Below the pieces are notes generated by a model. The model was not told the DNA's origin, did no database searches, and saw only the letters and a program-made list of their open reading frames with translations. A DNA stretch of 48,413 bases, taken from positions 1 through 48,413 of the forward strand of contig QFQX01000036.1 of the NCBI GenBank assembly GCA_003248775.1, given 5' to 3'. Made by a program: the position numbers and the translations under genes. This DNA is from Shinella sp. (lineage in GTDB: Bacteria > Pseudomonadota > Alphaproteobacteria > Rhizobiales > Rhizobiaceae). Positions within the stretch are counted from its first letter, which is position 1; every line of letters begins with the position of its first letter. Below, piece by piece: positions 10,955-19,206 of the stretch.

Positions 10955-12220
10955 ATGACTCTCTTCAAAAAGGCGATTGCCGCGGCGGCCGTGACGCTGG
11001 CGACGATCGTTCCGGCTCATGCCGAAACGACGCTCAATGTTCACTATCCGATGCCCGGCTTCTTCAAGGACGTGATGGACACGATCTCGAAGAAGTTCAT
11101 GGAAGAAAATCCGGATATCAAGATCACTTTCGCCAATCCTTCCGCGACCTATGAGGAAGGTATCCAGACCATCATGCGTCAGGCCGGCACGGCTGAGATG
11201 CCTGATATCACCTTCATCGGCCTCAACCGCCTGCGCATGGTCAACGAGCGCGATATCCCGGTCGATCTCGCTCCGTTCATCGCCAAGGACGGCAACATGG
11301 CCGAGCAGGGCTTTTCGGACAACATCCTGAAGCTCGCCCAGGTCAAGGGCAAGCAGGTTGGTCTCGCCTTCGCGACGTCGAACCCGATCATGTATTACAA
11401 CGCCGATCTCGTTCGCAAAGCCGGCGGCAACCCGGATGCCCCGCCGAAGACCTGGGACGAAGTGATCGCGCTTTCCTCCAAGATCAAGGCGCTGGGTGAT
11501 GGCAACGAAGGCATTGACTTCCGCTGGCAGGGCGACGACTGGATGTTCTCCGCGCTGCTGTTCGGCGCGGGTGGCAAGATGCTGAACGACGAGGAAAGCG
11601 CTGTCGCCTTCAACGGTCCGGAAGGCCAGAAGGCCATCGAACTGCTTGATCGCATGGTCAAGGAAGGCGGACTGCCGGTCTTCACCAAGCAGGCCGGCGA
11701 GCAGGCCTTTGTTGCCGGCAAGGTCGGCTTTGCCTTCCAGACCACCGGCGCGCTGCGCAACACCATCAAGAACGTTGGCGACAAGTTCGACCTGCGCACC
11801 GCCCAGATCCCGCTGATCGATCCGGTGAACGGCAAGCTGCCGACGGGTGGCAACGCCGCCGTCATGCTGACCCGCGACGCCGCCAAGCAGGATGCCGCAT
11901 GGAAGTTCATCAAGTTCGCCGCTGGCCCCTTCGGCGCCTCGGTCGTCGTGCCGGGCACCGGCTATGTGCCGAACAACGAACTCGCTGCCGCCTCGCCTGA
12001 ATATCTCGGCAACTTCTACAAGGAGAACCCGCTCTTCGTCGCCGGCCTTTCGCAGATGCCGCGCATGATCCCGTGGTATGCCTTCCCGGGTTCCAACGGC
12101 GTGAAGGTCACCCAGACGATCGTCGAGAACCTGTCGCGCGTGGTCGAGCAGACGGCTTCGCCGAAGGAAGCGCTTGATGATGCCGCTGCCGAGGTGGAAA
12201 GCCTGCTGCCGCGCAGCTGA
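10955..12220 (+). CDS. CUT1-type extracellular solute-binding protein
   Basis: A 421-residue periplasmic protein with a Sec signal (lysines at 5-6, hydrophobic run, AHA-E cleavage site near 23/24). The mature part has family-1 binding-protein features such as NPIMYYNADLVRKAG, WDEVIALSSKI and a late FPGSNGVKVTQTIVENL. Family-1 proteins capture sugars, polyols or glycerol-phosphate compounds. CAGGAG precedes the ATG. It is the last gene of the metallophosphoesterase/ABC operon and is followed by a hairpin at 12246. The position of the binding protein at the end of the operon is unusual but workable. Ligand unknown; a phosphodiester or sugar phosphate is my inference from the coupled phosphodiesterase. 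Confidence 0.92.
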   Translation: MTLFKKAIAAAAVTLATIVPAHAETTLNVHYPMPGFFKDVMDTISKKFMEENPDIKITFANPSATYEEGIQTIMRQAGTAEMPDITFIGLNRLRMVNERDIPVDLAPFIAKDGNMAEQGFSDNILKLAQVKGKQVGLAFATSNPIMYYNADLVRKAGGNPDAPPKTWDEVIALSSKIKALGDGNEGIDFRWQGDDWMFSALLFGAGGKMLNDEESAVAFNGPEGQKAIELLDRMVKEGGLPVFTKQAGEQAFVAGKVGFAFQTTGALRNTIKNVGDKFDLRTAQIPLIDPVNGKLPTGGNAAVMLTRDAAKQDAAWKFIKFAAGPFGASVVVPGTGYVPNNELAAASPEYLGNFYKENPLFVAGLSQMPRMIPWYAFPGSNGVKVTQTIVENLSRVVEQTASPKEALDDAAAEVESLLPRS

Positions 12221-12245
12221 GGCAGATCACTTACGAGGAACAGAA

Positions 12246-12273
12246 GAAGCGCCGCTCGAAAGGGCGGCGCTTC
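12246..12273 (+). terminator. Hairpin after the CUT1 operon
   Basis: GAAGCGCCGC (12246-12255) pairs perfectly with GCGGCGCTTC (12264-12273) around an 8-nt loop. It starts 25 bp after the binding-protein stop. The T-run after it is poor, so it may be a weak terminator or an mRNA-stabilising structure. Confidence 0.6.
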
Positions 12274-12302
12274 CGTTGATGCAAGTCGAAGATGAAAACG
12301 TT

Positions 12303-12406
12303 AGAGCATTTGCGGCAAAAGCGGAATCGCCTTCAATGCTCTATCTCTTTGTTTTCACGCAATTCCGGACGCAAAACCGGTTTCCACTTTTGCTGGAATT
12401 GCTCTA
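12303..12406 (-). repeat. Rhizobial-type structured intergenic repeat, copy 2
   Basis: Read on the minus strand, it starts TAGAGCA at 12406. GCAATTCC (12402-12395) pairs with GGAATTGC (12366-12359), enclosing GCAAAA/TTTTGC. After a GAAAACAAAGAGATA linker, AGAGCATT (12342-12335) pairs with AATGCTCT (12310-12303). The core strongly resembles a palindromic repeat that I recognise as common in Rhizobiales genomes. It separates two convergent operons, and its first three bases are the stop codon of the LacI-type gene. Confidence 0.85.
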
Positions 12407-13390
12407 GCCCATCCGACGCACGGTGCCGCCGGCATGCAGCTTGTAGCCGATCATCAGGTGACGCGGGGTCGCGGCGTTTTCGGCGATGTCGAGCAGCAGG
12501 GAAGCGGCGGTTGCGCCCATGCTGGTATCGGGCATTTCCACCGTCGTGAGCGGCGGATCGATCAGACGGCCGATGGCGATGCCGTCGAAGCCGACGACGG
12601 ACACGTCGCCGGGGACGGAAAGGCCTTCGCGTCTGACCGCGCCGATGACGCCCAGCGCAAGAAGATCGTTGGAAGCGATGATCGCCGTGGGACGATGGCG
12701 TTTCAGCGGTTCGGAGAGATCGAGTTCGTCGTGACCCGTGACGAAGGGGATCTGCAGCGCATCGAGCATAGGCAGGCCTGCGGCCGCCATGGCCTCGCAA
12801 TGGCCGTCATAGCGCAGCTTTGCCCGGTCGGACGCTTCGAAATGGCCGGAGACGAACAGGATCCGCCGATGGCCGTGTTCGATCAGGTATTCGGTGACTT
12901 CCTGCCCGGCGAGCCGATTGTCCGTCGTCACCGCTGCGGGAAAACGCGGCGTCGGCAGGTTGTTGAGCAACACGGTCGGTGGCATGGCGAAGGGCAGGGA
13001 CAGCTCGCTCTTCAGCGGATTGCACACCGTGAGGATCAGGCCAGTCGGCTTCTCGGAAAGGAGGTATTCGATCGCCTCAGCCTCGCGCGCCGGGTCGTAG
13101 TCCGATTGGGCGATCAGTACGCCGATGCCGGAGACGCGCATGCGGTTCTGGATGCCGAGCAGCGAAGCGGCAAAGACCGGATTGGTGATGCTGGGTATCA
13201 GCACACCGATGGCGGATCTGCGCCGGATCATCGGGGCGGGGCGTTCCGTTCGGCGATAGCCGAGGTCGGAGGCTGCCTTGCGCACGCGCCGCACCATGCT
13301 TTCGCTCACCGGACCGCTGCGGTTCAGGACCCGGCTGACGGTGGCTGTCGAGCAGCCAGCTTTGGATGCGATGTCCTGAAGCGTCGACAT
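12404..13390 (-). CDS. LacI-family transcriptional regulator
   Basis: A 328-residue protein with an N-terminal LacI helix-turn-helix (ASKAGCSTATVSRVLN, about 7-22), a hinge region, and a periplasmic-binding-protein-like effector domain (IGVLIPSITNPVFAASL, about 60-76; IIASNDLLALGVIGAV; VVGFDGIAIGRLIDPPLTTV). I start at the ATG at 13390 with GAGGG upstream; an open extension to 13489 lacks signals. It is the last gene of the minus-strand phosphodiester/Opp block and faces the CUT1 operon. It probably represses one or both blocks in the absence of a sugar or sugar-phosphate effector. The TAG stop is formed by the start of the repeat at 12303-12406. Confidence 0.92.
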   Translation of the reverse strand: MSTLQDIASKAGCSTATVSRVLNRSGPVSESMVRRVRKAASDLGYRRTERPAPMIRRRSAIGVLIPSITNPVFAASLLGIQNRMRVSGIGVLIAQSDYDPAREAEAIEYLLSEKPTGLILTVCNPLKSELSLPFAMPPTVLLNNLPTPRFPAAVTTDNRLAGQEVTEYLIEHGHRRILFVSGHFEASDRAKLRYDGHCEAMAAAGLPMLDALQIPFVTGHDELDLSEPLKRHRPTAIIASNDLLALGVIGAVRREGLSVPGDVSVVGFDGIAIGRLIDPPLTTVEMPDTSMGATAASLLLDIAENAATPRHLMIGYKLHAGGTVRRMG

Positions 13391-13460
13391 TTGGCCCTCG
13401 GCGCGGTTTCGGGGTCCTTCGGTCCTCGCGGACCTGCCTGGCGATGACCCGATAGCGGGT

Positions 13461-13493
13461 CGATGTGACATTGGTTTGAAGGTCGTCACATCG
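13461..13493. promoter_or_regulatory. Perfect 9-bp inverted repeat upstream of the LacI-type gene
   Basis: CGATGTGAC (13461-13469) and GTCACATCG (13485-13493) are perfect inverted copies around a 15-nt spacer, 71 bp upstream of the LacI-type start and 45 bp after the isomerase stop. It could be an operator for autoregulation or an intercistronic hairpin; the long spacer does not match a standard LacI operator. Confidence 0.45.
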
Positions 13494-13538
13494 GAAGCGA
13501 ATGCCGCCGGTTGATGGCTCCGGCGGCAGCCGGTACGG

Positions 13539-14453
13539 TTACTCCGCGGCGACGGCGGCCTTGCGGCCGTTCAGCGCCATGAGATGGCGGGCGCGCGCGA
13601 GACTTTCGGGCTGCTCGGAGCGGTAGCGGGCGCCGATTTCCATCAACAGCACGGTGCCGGGAAGGAATTCCAGCTCGCTGAAGATATCGTCCCAGTCGAT
13701 GTCGCCCCAACCGAGCGGCATGTGCAGGTCGCCGATACCCATCGCGGTGTTTTCCTGCGGATGGTAGCCCTGATAAAAACCCTGCGGACGGCCGAAGGAA
13801 TCGTGGACATGCAGGTGTCCGGCGACGAGCGCCATGGCCCGGAGCTGATCGCGGAAGTCGAGGCCGCGATAGGTCGATTCGATGTAGGCGTGGCTGAAGT
13901 CGATCAGCGCGACAAGGTTCGGGTGGTTTACAGCCTTGACGGTCGCCGCGACCTCGGCCGGTGTCTGGCGATACTGGCCGGGCTCGGTGGTGAAGATGTT
14001 TTCCAGCGCGATCCTCACGCCATAAGGCTTGCAGAACTCGGCGAGTTCGAAAAGCGCTTCGCGCTCTCGCAGGTCGGCTCCGGCGCGTTCGCCAATCTGG
14101 TCGGCGCGCAGGCAACCGCCGTGCTGGACGAGAATACGTGCACCGACCCGGTCGCAGATCTCGACCAGCGCCTTGGCGGCGTCGAGCTGGTAGCGGCAGG
14201 TCACCGGGTCCATGAAGTTCGAGGATACGAGGCCGTGCACCGTATAGCGGAAGTCGAACTGGCTGGTGAGCGCGACGAGCCGGTCGGCTCGTTCCTTGAT
14301 GATGCGACCGCCGGCGATGAGGTCGACACTCGTAATCCCGAGTTCGACCGTGTCGACGCCGATTTCGGCAAGCGCGCGCAGGTCCTGTTCGAGGCTGGCG
14401 AATTCGCCATCTTTCGAGCCGACGTTGAAGCCGGTTCCAATGATATTGTTCAT
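13539..14453 (-). CDS. Sugar phosphate isomerase/epimerase family protein (xylose isomerase-like TIM barrel)
   Basis: A 304-residue protein of the AP-endonuclease-2/sugar isomerase superfamily. Likely metal ligands are E151 (ALENIF), D185 and H188 (IDFSHAY), H217 (LHVHDSFG) and E272 (LMEIGARY). Start at the ATG at 14453 with GGGAG upstream; the frame stays open to 14522 inside the preceding gene. It follows the glycerophosphodiesterase-like gene by 28 bp. In this setting it may process the sugar or sugar phosphate released by phosphodiester cleavage. Substrate cannot be assigned; members of this superfamily also include epimerases and dehydratases. Confidence 0.85.
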   Translation of the reverse strand: MNNIIGTGFNVGSKDGEFASLEQDLRALAEIGVDTVELGITSVDLIAGGRIIKERADRLVALTSQFDFRYTVHGLVSSNFMDPVTCRYQLDAAKALVEICDRVGARILVQHGGCLRADQIGERAGADLREREALFELAEFCKPYGVRIALENIFTTEPGQYRQTPAEVAATVKAVNHPNLVALIDFSHAYIESTYRGLDFRDQLRAMALVAGHLHVHDSFGRPQGFYQGYHPQENTAMGIGDLHMPLGWGDIDWDDIFSELEFLPGTVLLMEIGARYRSEQPESLARARHLMALNGRKAAVAAE

Positions 14454-14481
14454 GGTTATCTCCCGAGAATTGTGAGGAAAG

Positions 14482-15228
14482 TCATGCGTGTTCGGTGGTC
14501 TCAGCGCGAAGGCGCAGGGCAAGATCGGGGCTGTCGGAGGTCAGGTGGCCGATGCCGCGTTCCAGCCAGGGTCGGATCAGCGCTTCCTCGTTGAGCGTCC
14601 AGACGCAGAGGCGGTTGAGCGGCAGCCGCGCGGTGATGAGGTCCCATTCGGCCTGCATTAGCTCGTGATGGATGGCGACGATATCGACGAGGCCATCGAC
14701 CTTGTCGAGGAATGTGGCAAGTCCGCTCTGCCGGTCGGCCCAGTCCTTGTTCACAGAAACAAGCCGGGCAACCTGCGGCGCCGCTTCACGGCAGCCTTCG
14801 AGGATCGAGGTGTCGAAGGATGTGAGATGCGAGCGTTCCGTAACGCCGAAGCGGATGGTTTCCTCGACAACCTTTTCGACGATGCCCGGATAGGGTTTGC
14901 CATTTTCGTCGATCTTGATCTCGATATGCAGGTCCTTGCCCGAGGGGGCGAGAACGGCAAGCACATCGGCAAGGGTCGGGATCGTATCGTCCGAGCCCTT
15001 CAGCTTCGTCGTCTTGCGGGTCTCAGGCGAAAGCGCGCGAACCGGGCCGGTGCCTTCGGTGGTGCGGTCGAGTGTTGCATCGTGGATGACGATCAGCTCT
15101 CCCGCATCCGTCAGGTGAACATCGAATTCCACGGCGTCGACGCCAAGCGCAAGCACGTTGCGGAAGCCGGTGAGACCGTTTTCGGGCCAGAGGTTGCGAG
15201 CGCCGCGATGGCCGGTGATCTTTGTCAT
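14482..15228 (-). CDS. Glycerophosphodiester phosphodiesterase family protein
   Basis: A 248-residue GDPD-domain TIM barrel. Catalytic and metal residues are visible: H7/R8 (GHRGARN), E34 and D36 (EFDVHLT), H49 (VIHD), E101/K103-type HIEIKID and a late CVWTLNEE. Its length equals UgpQ-type cytoplasmic enzymes and there is no signal peptide. It hydrolyses phosphodiesters such as glycerophosphodiesters; AccF of the agrocinopine locus is a related enzyme acting on a sugar phosphodiester. It lies directly behind the oligopeptide-type permeases, 33 bp after the stop of the second one, so its substrate probably arrives through that importer. Confidence 0.93.
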   Translation of the reverse strand: MTKITGHRGARNLWPENGLTGFRNVLALGVDAVEFDVHLTDAGELIVIHDATLDRTTEGTGPVRALSPETRKTTKLKGSDDTIPTLADVLAVLAPSGKDLHIEIKIDENGKPYPGIVEKVVEETIRFGVTERSHLTSFDTSILEGCREAAPQVARLVSVNKDWADRQSGLATFLDKVDGLVDIVAIHHELMQAEWDLITARLPLNRLCVWTLNEEALIRPWLERGIGHLTSDSPDLALRLRAETTEHA

Positions 15229-15261
15229 GGGTCTGTCCTGATCGATGGAGTTTTAAAACGT

Positions 15262-16143
15262 TCAGCGCACGGTGGGGTCGAGCTTGTCCCGCAGCCAGTC
15301 GCCGACGAGCGAAATGGAGAGCGTCGTCAGCATGATGACGAGGGCGGGCGCGAGCATGATCCATGGTGCGCGGGTGAGATATTCGCGGCCGAAGCCGACC
15401 ATGTTGCCGAGGCTGGTTTCCGGCGGCTGGACGCCGAGCCCAAGGAAGGAAAGGCCGCTTTCCATGAGGATGATTTCGGGAAAGGTCAGCGTCATAGAGA
15501 CGATGAGGGTCGAGGCGACGTTCGGCAGGATGTGACGCATGTAGACCCGGAGCGGGGTTGCGCCGAGCTGCACCACCGCGGCGGCATAGCCCTGCGCGCT
15601 CGCTGAGATCGCAAGGCCGCGGGCGATGCGGGCATAACGTTCCCATCCGTAGAAACCCATCAGGCAGACGAGCAGCGTCATCGACGAGCCGAAGAAGGCA
15701 AGCACGGCGAGTGACATGATGAGGAAGGGAAGCGCTGCCTGGAAGTCGGCGAGAACCAGCACCAGATGCTCGACGGTGCCGCGGAACTTGGCCGCGAGAA
15801 AACCGAGCGTGGTGCCAAAGACGGCGGAAATGATCGTCGCGCCGAAAGCAATGACGAGCGAAACGCGGATTGACTGGATGAGGCGCGAAAGGACGTCGCG
15901 GCCGAGCTCGTCGGTGCCGAGCAGGTGGCCGGGATGGCCCGGCAAAGCGAGACGGCTTCTCAGGTCCATGGCGGTGATGCCGTAGGGTCGGATGCTGTCG
16001 GCGAAGACGGCGACGAACACCATTGCCGCAAGCCAGATAATACCCAGTCCGACGGATAGAGGCACATTGCGGCGAAGCATCCGGATCAGGCGCATGGTTC
16101 CCCGCGGGGAGGGACGAGCGTGGGAGATCTCGATGTAGGTCAT
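15262..16143 (-). CDS. Oligopeptide-type ABC transporter permease (DppC/OppC-like)
   Basis: A 293-residue inner-membrane protein. A first hydrophobic span at about 30-50 is followed by the HLLGTDELGRDVLSRL signature (about 73-88) of DppC/OppC permeases and five further spans. The EAA-like region is near RVYMRHILPNVAST. It pairs with the DppB-like permease encoded 13 bp upstream. GAGGATG precedes the ATG. Though named after peptides, this class also carries opines, oligosaccharides and agrocinopines, which fits the phosphodiesterase gene after it. Confidence 0.93.
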   Translation of the reverse strand: MTYIEISHARPSPRGTMRLIRMLRRNVPLSVGLGIIWLAAMVFVAVFADSIRPYGITAMDLRSRLALPGHPGHLLGTDELGRDVLSRLIQSIRVSLVIAFGATIISAVFGTTLGFLAAKFRGTVEHLVLVLADFQAALPFLIMSLAVLAFFGSSMTLLVCLMGFYGWERYARIARGLAISASAQGYAAAVVQLGATPLRVYMRHILPNVASTLIVSMTLTFPEIILMESGLSFLGLGVQPPETSLGNMVGFGREYLTRAPWIMLAPALVIMLTTLSISLVGDWLRDKLDPTVR

Positions 16144-16156
16144 GGCTTCATCCTCT

Positions 16157-17083
16157 TCAATGGGCTGCCTGGCTGCGAAGCCTGGGGTCGAGCCAGCCGT
16201 AGAGCAGATCGACGACGAGGTTGGAGACCACCATGGCGGCGGCGATGATCAGCAGGATGCACTGTACGACCGCGAGGTCCCGATTGGTGACCGAGACCAC
16301 CAGCAGACGGCCGATTCCGGGCCATGAGAAGATCGACTCGACCACGACGGCACCGGCGATCAGCGAGCCGACCATGAAGCCGACGATGGTGACGATCGGG
16401 ACGGCAGCGTTCGGCAGGGCATGGCGCCAGACGACGTCGGGCCATTTCAGGCCCTTGGCGGAGGCGGTGCGGATATAGGGCTGCCCCATCACCTCGATCA
16501 TGGCGCTGCGGGAGAAGCGGGCGAGGATGCCGATGCCGCCGATGCTCATGGTCAGGGTCGGCAGGATGCCGTGCATCCATGTGTCCTGCCCGCCGGAGGG
16601 AAGTACGCCGAGGATGACCGAGAAGATCAGCACGAGCAGCAGACCCATGACGAAGGAAGGGATGGTGAAGCCGAAAATCGCCGCAAGGATCACGCCACGG
16701 TCGATGGTGCTCTGGCGGTGAAGTGCGGCGTAAACGCCGGCGGGAATGCCGATGGCGAGCTTCAGCAGCAGGGCCGGAATGGTGAGCTGCAGCGTGGCCG
16801 GCACGCGGTCGATGACGAGCTGGAGGGCAGATGCCTTGTCTCGCATCGAAACGCCGAAATCGCCGGTGAAGATCGACTTGATATAGGCGAGGTACTGGAT
16901 CCACAGTGGCTGATCGAGACCCCAGGCGGCGCGGAAGGCATCGATCGATTCCTGCGGCACGTCCGGACCGAGCATGACCTGCGCCGGATCGCCGGACATG
17001 CGCAGGACGACGAAGGCGAAGGTGAGCACCGCGATAATGGTGACGAGTGCCCTGAACAATCGCGTGAGAACGAAACGGATCAT
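16157..17083 (-). CDS. Oligopeptide-type ABC transporter permease (DppB/OppB-like)
   Basis: A 308-residue permease with an N-terminal span (about 8-28), the RMSGDPAQVMLGPDVPQE segment typical of DppB, and about five more spans. The cytoplasmic coupling loop is around IRTASAKGLKWPDVVWRHALPNA. GAGAGGG precedes the ATG at 17083. It is in an operon with the ATPase genes upstream (16-bp gap) and its DppC-like partner downstream. Confidence 0.93.
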   Translation of the reverse strand: MIRFVLTRLFRALVTIIAVLTFAFVVLRMSGDPAQVMLGPDVPQESIDAFRAAWGLDQPLWIQYLAYIKSIFTGDFGVSMRDKASALQLVIDRVPATLQLTIPALLLKLAIGIPAGVYAALHRQSTIDRGVILAAIFGFTIPSFVMGLLLVLIFSVILGVLPSGGQDTWMHGILPTLTMSIGGIGILARFSRSAMIEVMGQPYIRTASAKGLKWPDVVWRHALPNAAVPIVTIVGFMVGSLIAGAVVVESIFSWPGIGRLLVVSVTNRDLAVVQCILLIIAAAMVVSNLVVDLLYGWLDPRLRSQAAH

Positions 17084-17099
17084 GATTTCCCTCTCTTCT

Positions 17100-18086
17100 T
17101 CAGGCGGCCATCGAGGCGCCGTCGCCGTCGATCATGTGACAGGCGGCGGTGCGGCCGTTGCCGAGGTCGCGCAGAGCCGGAACCATGCTGCGGCAGATGT
17201 CGCCGGCAAGCGGACAGCGCGGGTGGAAGGCACAGCCTGCCGGACGATTGGCCGGGTTCGGCGGTTCCCCCTGCAGGATCACGCGGCCGGTCAGCGGCTT
17301 TCCGGGGACGGGTACGCTTGAAACCAGCGCCCTGGTGTAGGGATGGCGGGGCGAATGAAAGATCACGTCCGACGAGGCTTCCTCGACGATCCGGCCGAGA
17401 TACATGACGGCAACACGGTCGGCGATGTTGCGCACGACCTTGAGGTCGTGACTGATGAACACCATGGCGATGCCGTTTTTCTCCTGTAGATCGCGCAGCA
17501 TGTTGACCACCTGCGCCTGGATGGAGACGTCGAGCGCCGAGACCGGTTCGTCGCAGACGATGAGCTTGGGGCGGGTTGCGAGCGCCCGGGCAATGACGGC
17601 GCGCTGGCGCTGTCCGCCGGAAAGTTCGTGGGGATAGCGGTCGGCCTGATCGTGGCGCAGCCCAACGGCAACCATTAGTTCCTCGACGCGGGCGGCACGT
17701 TCGTTCCTTTCAAACAGGCCGTGGATCGCGAGCGGTTCACCGATCTGGGCCGCAATTGTCAGGCGGCGATCGAGGGCCGACAGCGGGTCCTGATAGACGA
17801 GCTGCATGCGGGCGCGCAGCGCTCGCCATTTCGGCGTGCCGAAGGCGGGCATGGGTTGTCCTTCGAAGGTCACTTCGCCGCTCTGGGCGGGATCGATGCC
17901 GAGCAGCATGCGTCCGAGCGTCGACTTGCCGGAGCCGGATTCGCCGACGATGCCGAGTGTCTCTCCGGGCTGGACGGTGAGCGACACGCCGTCGACGGCG
18001 CGGACAGGCGTGGGCCTGCCCAGCAGGCCGTGACGGATCTGGTAGATGCGGACGAGCTCTTTGGCCTTGATGAGAGGTTCTGACAC
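17100..18086 (-). CDS. Oligopeptide-type ABC transporter ATP-binding protein (DppF/OppF-like)
   Basis: A 328-residue ATPase: Walker A GESGSGKST (about 49-57), Q-loop VYQDPLSALD, signature LSGGQRQRA, Walker B LIVCDEPVSALDVS, and the C-terminal oligopeptide ATPase extension with the cysteine pattern CAFHPRCPLAGDIC. It starts at a GTG directly after the stop of the upstream ATPase gene (TAA-GTG), with GGAG eight bases before. It should form a heterodimer with that ATPase. Confidence 0.93.
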   Translation of the reverse strand: MSEPLIKAKELVRIYQIRHGLLGRPTPVRAVDGVSLTVQPGETLGIVGESGSGKSTLGRMLLGIDPAQSGEVTFEGQPMPAFGTPKWRALRARMQLVYQDPLSALDRRLTIAAQIGEPLAIHGLFERNERAARVEELMVAVGLRHDQADRYPHELSGGQRQRAVIARALATRPKLIVCDEPVSALDVSIQAQVVNMLRDLQEKNGIAMVFISHDLKVVRNIADRVAVMYLGRIVEEASSDVIFHSPRHPYTRALVSSVPVPGKPLTGRVILQGEPPNPANRPAGCAFHPRCPLAGDICRSMVPALRDLGNGRTAACHMIDGDGASMAA

Positions 18087-19085
18087 TTAGACGCTCTCCA
18101 GTATCTTCGTCTCGACGCGGGTGGTGGTTTTGACGGGAACGGGATTGAGGCAGGCGAGCAGCCGGCCATCCGTTGCCGTTTCGAGCGAGGGCCTCATGAC
18201 GTGGCAATCATCTTCGGCGTGGACGCAGCGTGGGGAAAAGGCGCAACCGGTCGGAAGATGCTTCGGGTTCGGCACGGTGCCGGGAATGGGGACCAGCCTT
18301 TCGCGCGGTCCATCGAGGCGCGGGATCGCGTCGAACAGGCCGCGGGTATAGGGATGGCGAGGTTGGCCGAAGAGCTGGGCGATGCCGCCTTCTTCGACGA
18401 TGCGGCCGGCATACATGACGCAGACGCGCTCGCAGACCTGGCTGACGGCGCCGAGGTCGTGGCTGATGAAAACAGTCGCCATGCCGGTCTCGGCGCGGAG
18501 CTGGATGAGGAGATCGAGGATTTGCGCCTGGATCGTCGCGTCGAGCGCGGTCGTGGGTTCGTCGGCGATCAGGAGGTCGGGCGCGCCGGCAAGCGCCATG
18601 GCGATCATCAACCGCTGGCACTGGCCGCCGGAAAATTCATGAGGATATAGATCGAAGCGACGGCGGGCATCGGGAATGCCGACCATATCGAGCAATCTCA
18701 GGGCTTCAGCCTTGGCCGCTTCGCCTCGCAGACCGCGATGAAGGAAAAGCGATTCCGTGATCTGCCGACCGATCCGCAGGACGGGATTGAGCGAGCTCGA
18801 CGGGTCCTGGAAGATCATCGCAATCCGCCCGCCGCGAACGGCTTCCAGTGCCGATCGCGGACCGCCGCAAAGTTCCTTTCCGTCGACGCGGACCGATCCG
18901 CTGACGGTGGCCTTGCCGGGCAGAAGTCCAAGCGCTGCGAGCCAGGTGACGGATTTTCCGCAACCGGATTCGCCGACGAGGCCCAACGCTTCACCGGGTT
19001 TCACTTCGAGGTTTATGCCGTGCAGAACCTGCACGCCGTCAAAGGCGACGTTCAGATCGCGGATTTCCACGAGATGGGCGTTCAT
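18087..19085 (-). CDS. Oligopeptide-type ABC transporter ATP-binding protein (DppD/OppD-like)
   Basis: A 332-residue ATPase with Walker A GESGCGKSV, Q-loop IFQDPSSSLNP, signature FSGGQCQRL, Walker B LLIADEPTTALDAT and the C-terminal CAFSPRCVHAEDDC cysteine extension. The signature has C in place of the usual R after the GGQ, a minor deviation. I choose the ATG at 19085 (AAGG eight bases before) over a GTG three codons earlier at 19094. A strong hairpin terminator lies between the binding-protein gene and this gene. Confidence 0.92.
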   Translation of the reverse strand: MNAHLVEIRDLNVAFDGVQVLHGINLEVKPGEALGLVGESGCGKSVTWLAALGLLPGKATVSGSVRVDGKELCGGPRSALEAVRGGRIAMIFQDPSSSLNPVLRIGRQITESLFLHRGLRGEAAKAEALRLLDMVGIPDARRRFDLYPHEFSGGQCQRLMIAMALAGAPDLLIADEPTTALDATIQAQILDLLIQLRAETGMATVFISHDLGAVSQVCERVCVMYAGRIVEEGGIAQLFGQPRHPYTRGLFDAIPRLDGPRERLVPIPGTVPNPKHLPTGCAFSPRCVHAEDDCHVMRPSLETATDGRLLACLNPVPVKTTTRVETKILESV

Positions 19086-19160
19086 GGCGATCACCTTCTT
19101 CAGGGATGTTGGGCTTCATGGCCAATACGGTGCAACCGGCGCTTGTCGCTGCTGTCGCAG

Positions 19161-19193
19161 GAAGAAAAATCCGGCGGCGCACTGCCGCCGGAT
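19161..19193 (-). terminator. Intrinsic terminator or attenuator inside the Opp-type operon
   Basis: On the minus strand ATCCGGCGGC (19193-19184) pairs perfectly with GCCGCCGGAT (19178-19169) around a 5-nt loop, and the next bases are TTTTTCTTC. This is a good rho-independent terminator 14 bp after the binding-protein stop. Partial read-through would give more binding protein than membrane components, a common arrangement in ABC operons. Confidence 0.85.
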
Positions 19194-19206
19194 CGCATCG
19201 GACCGA

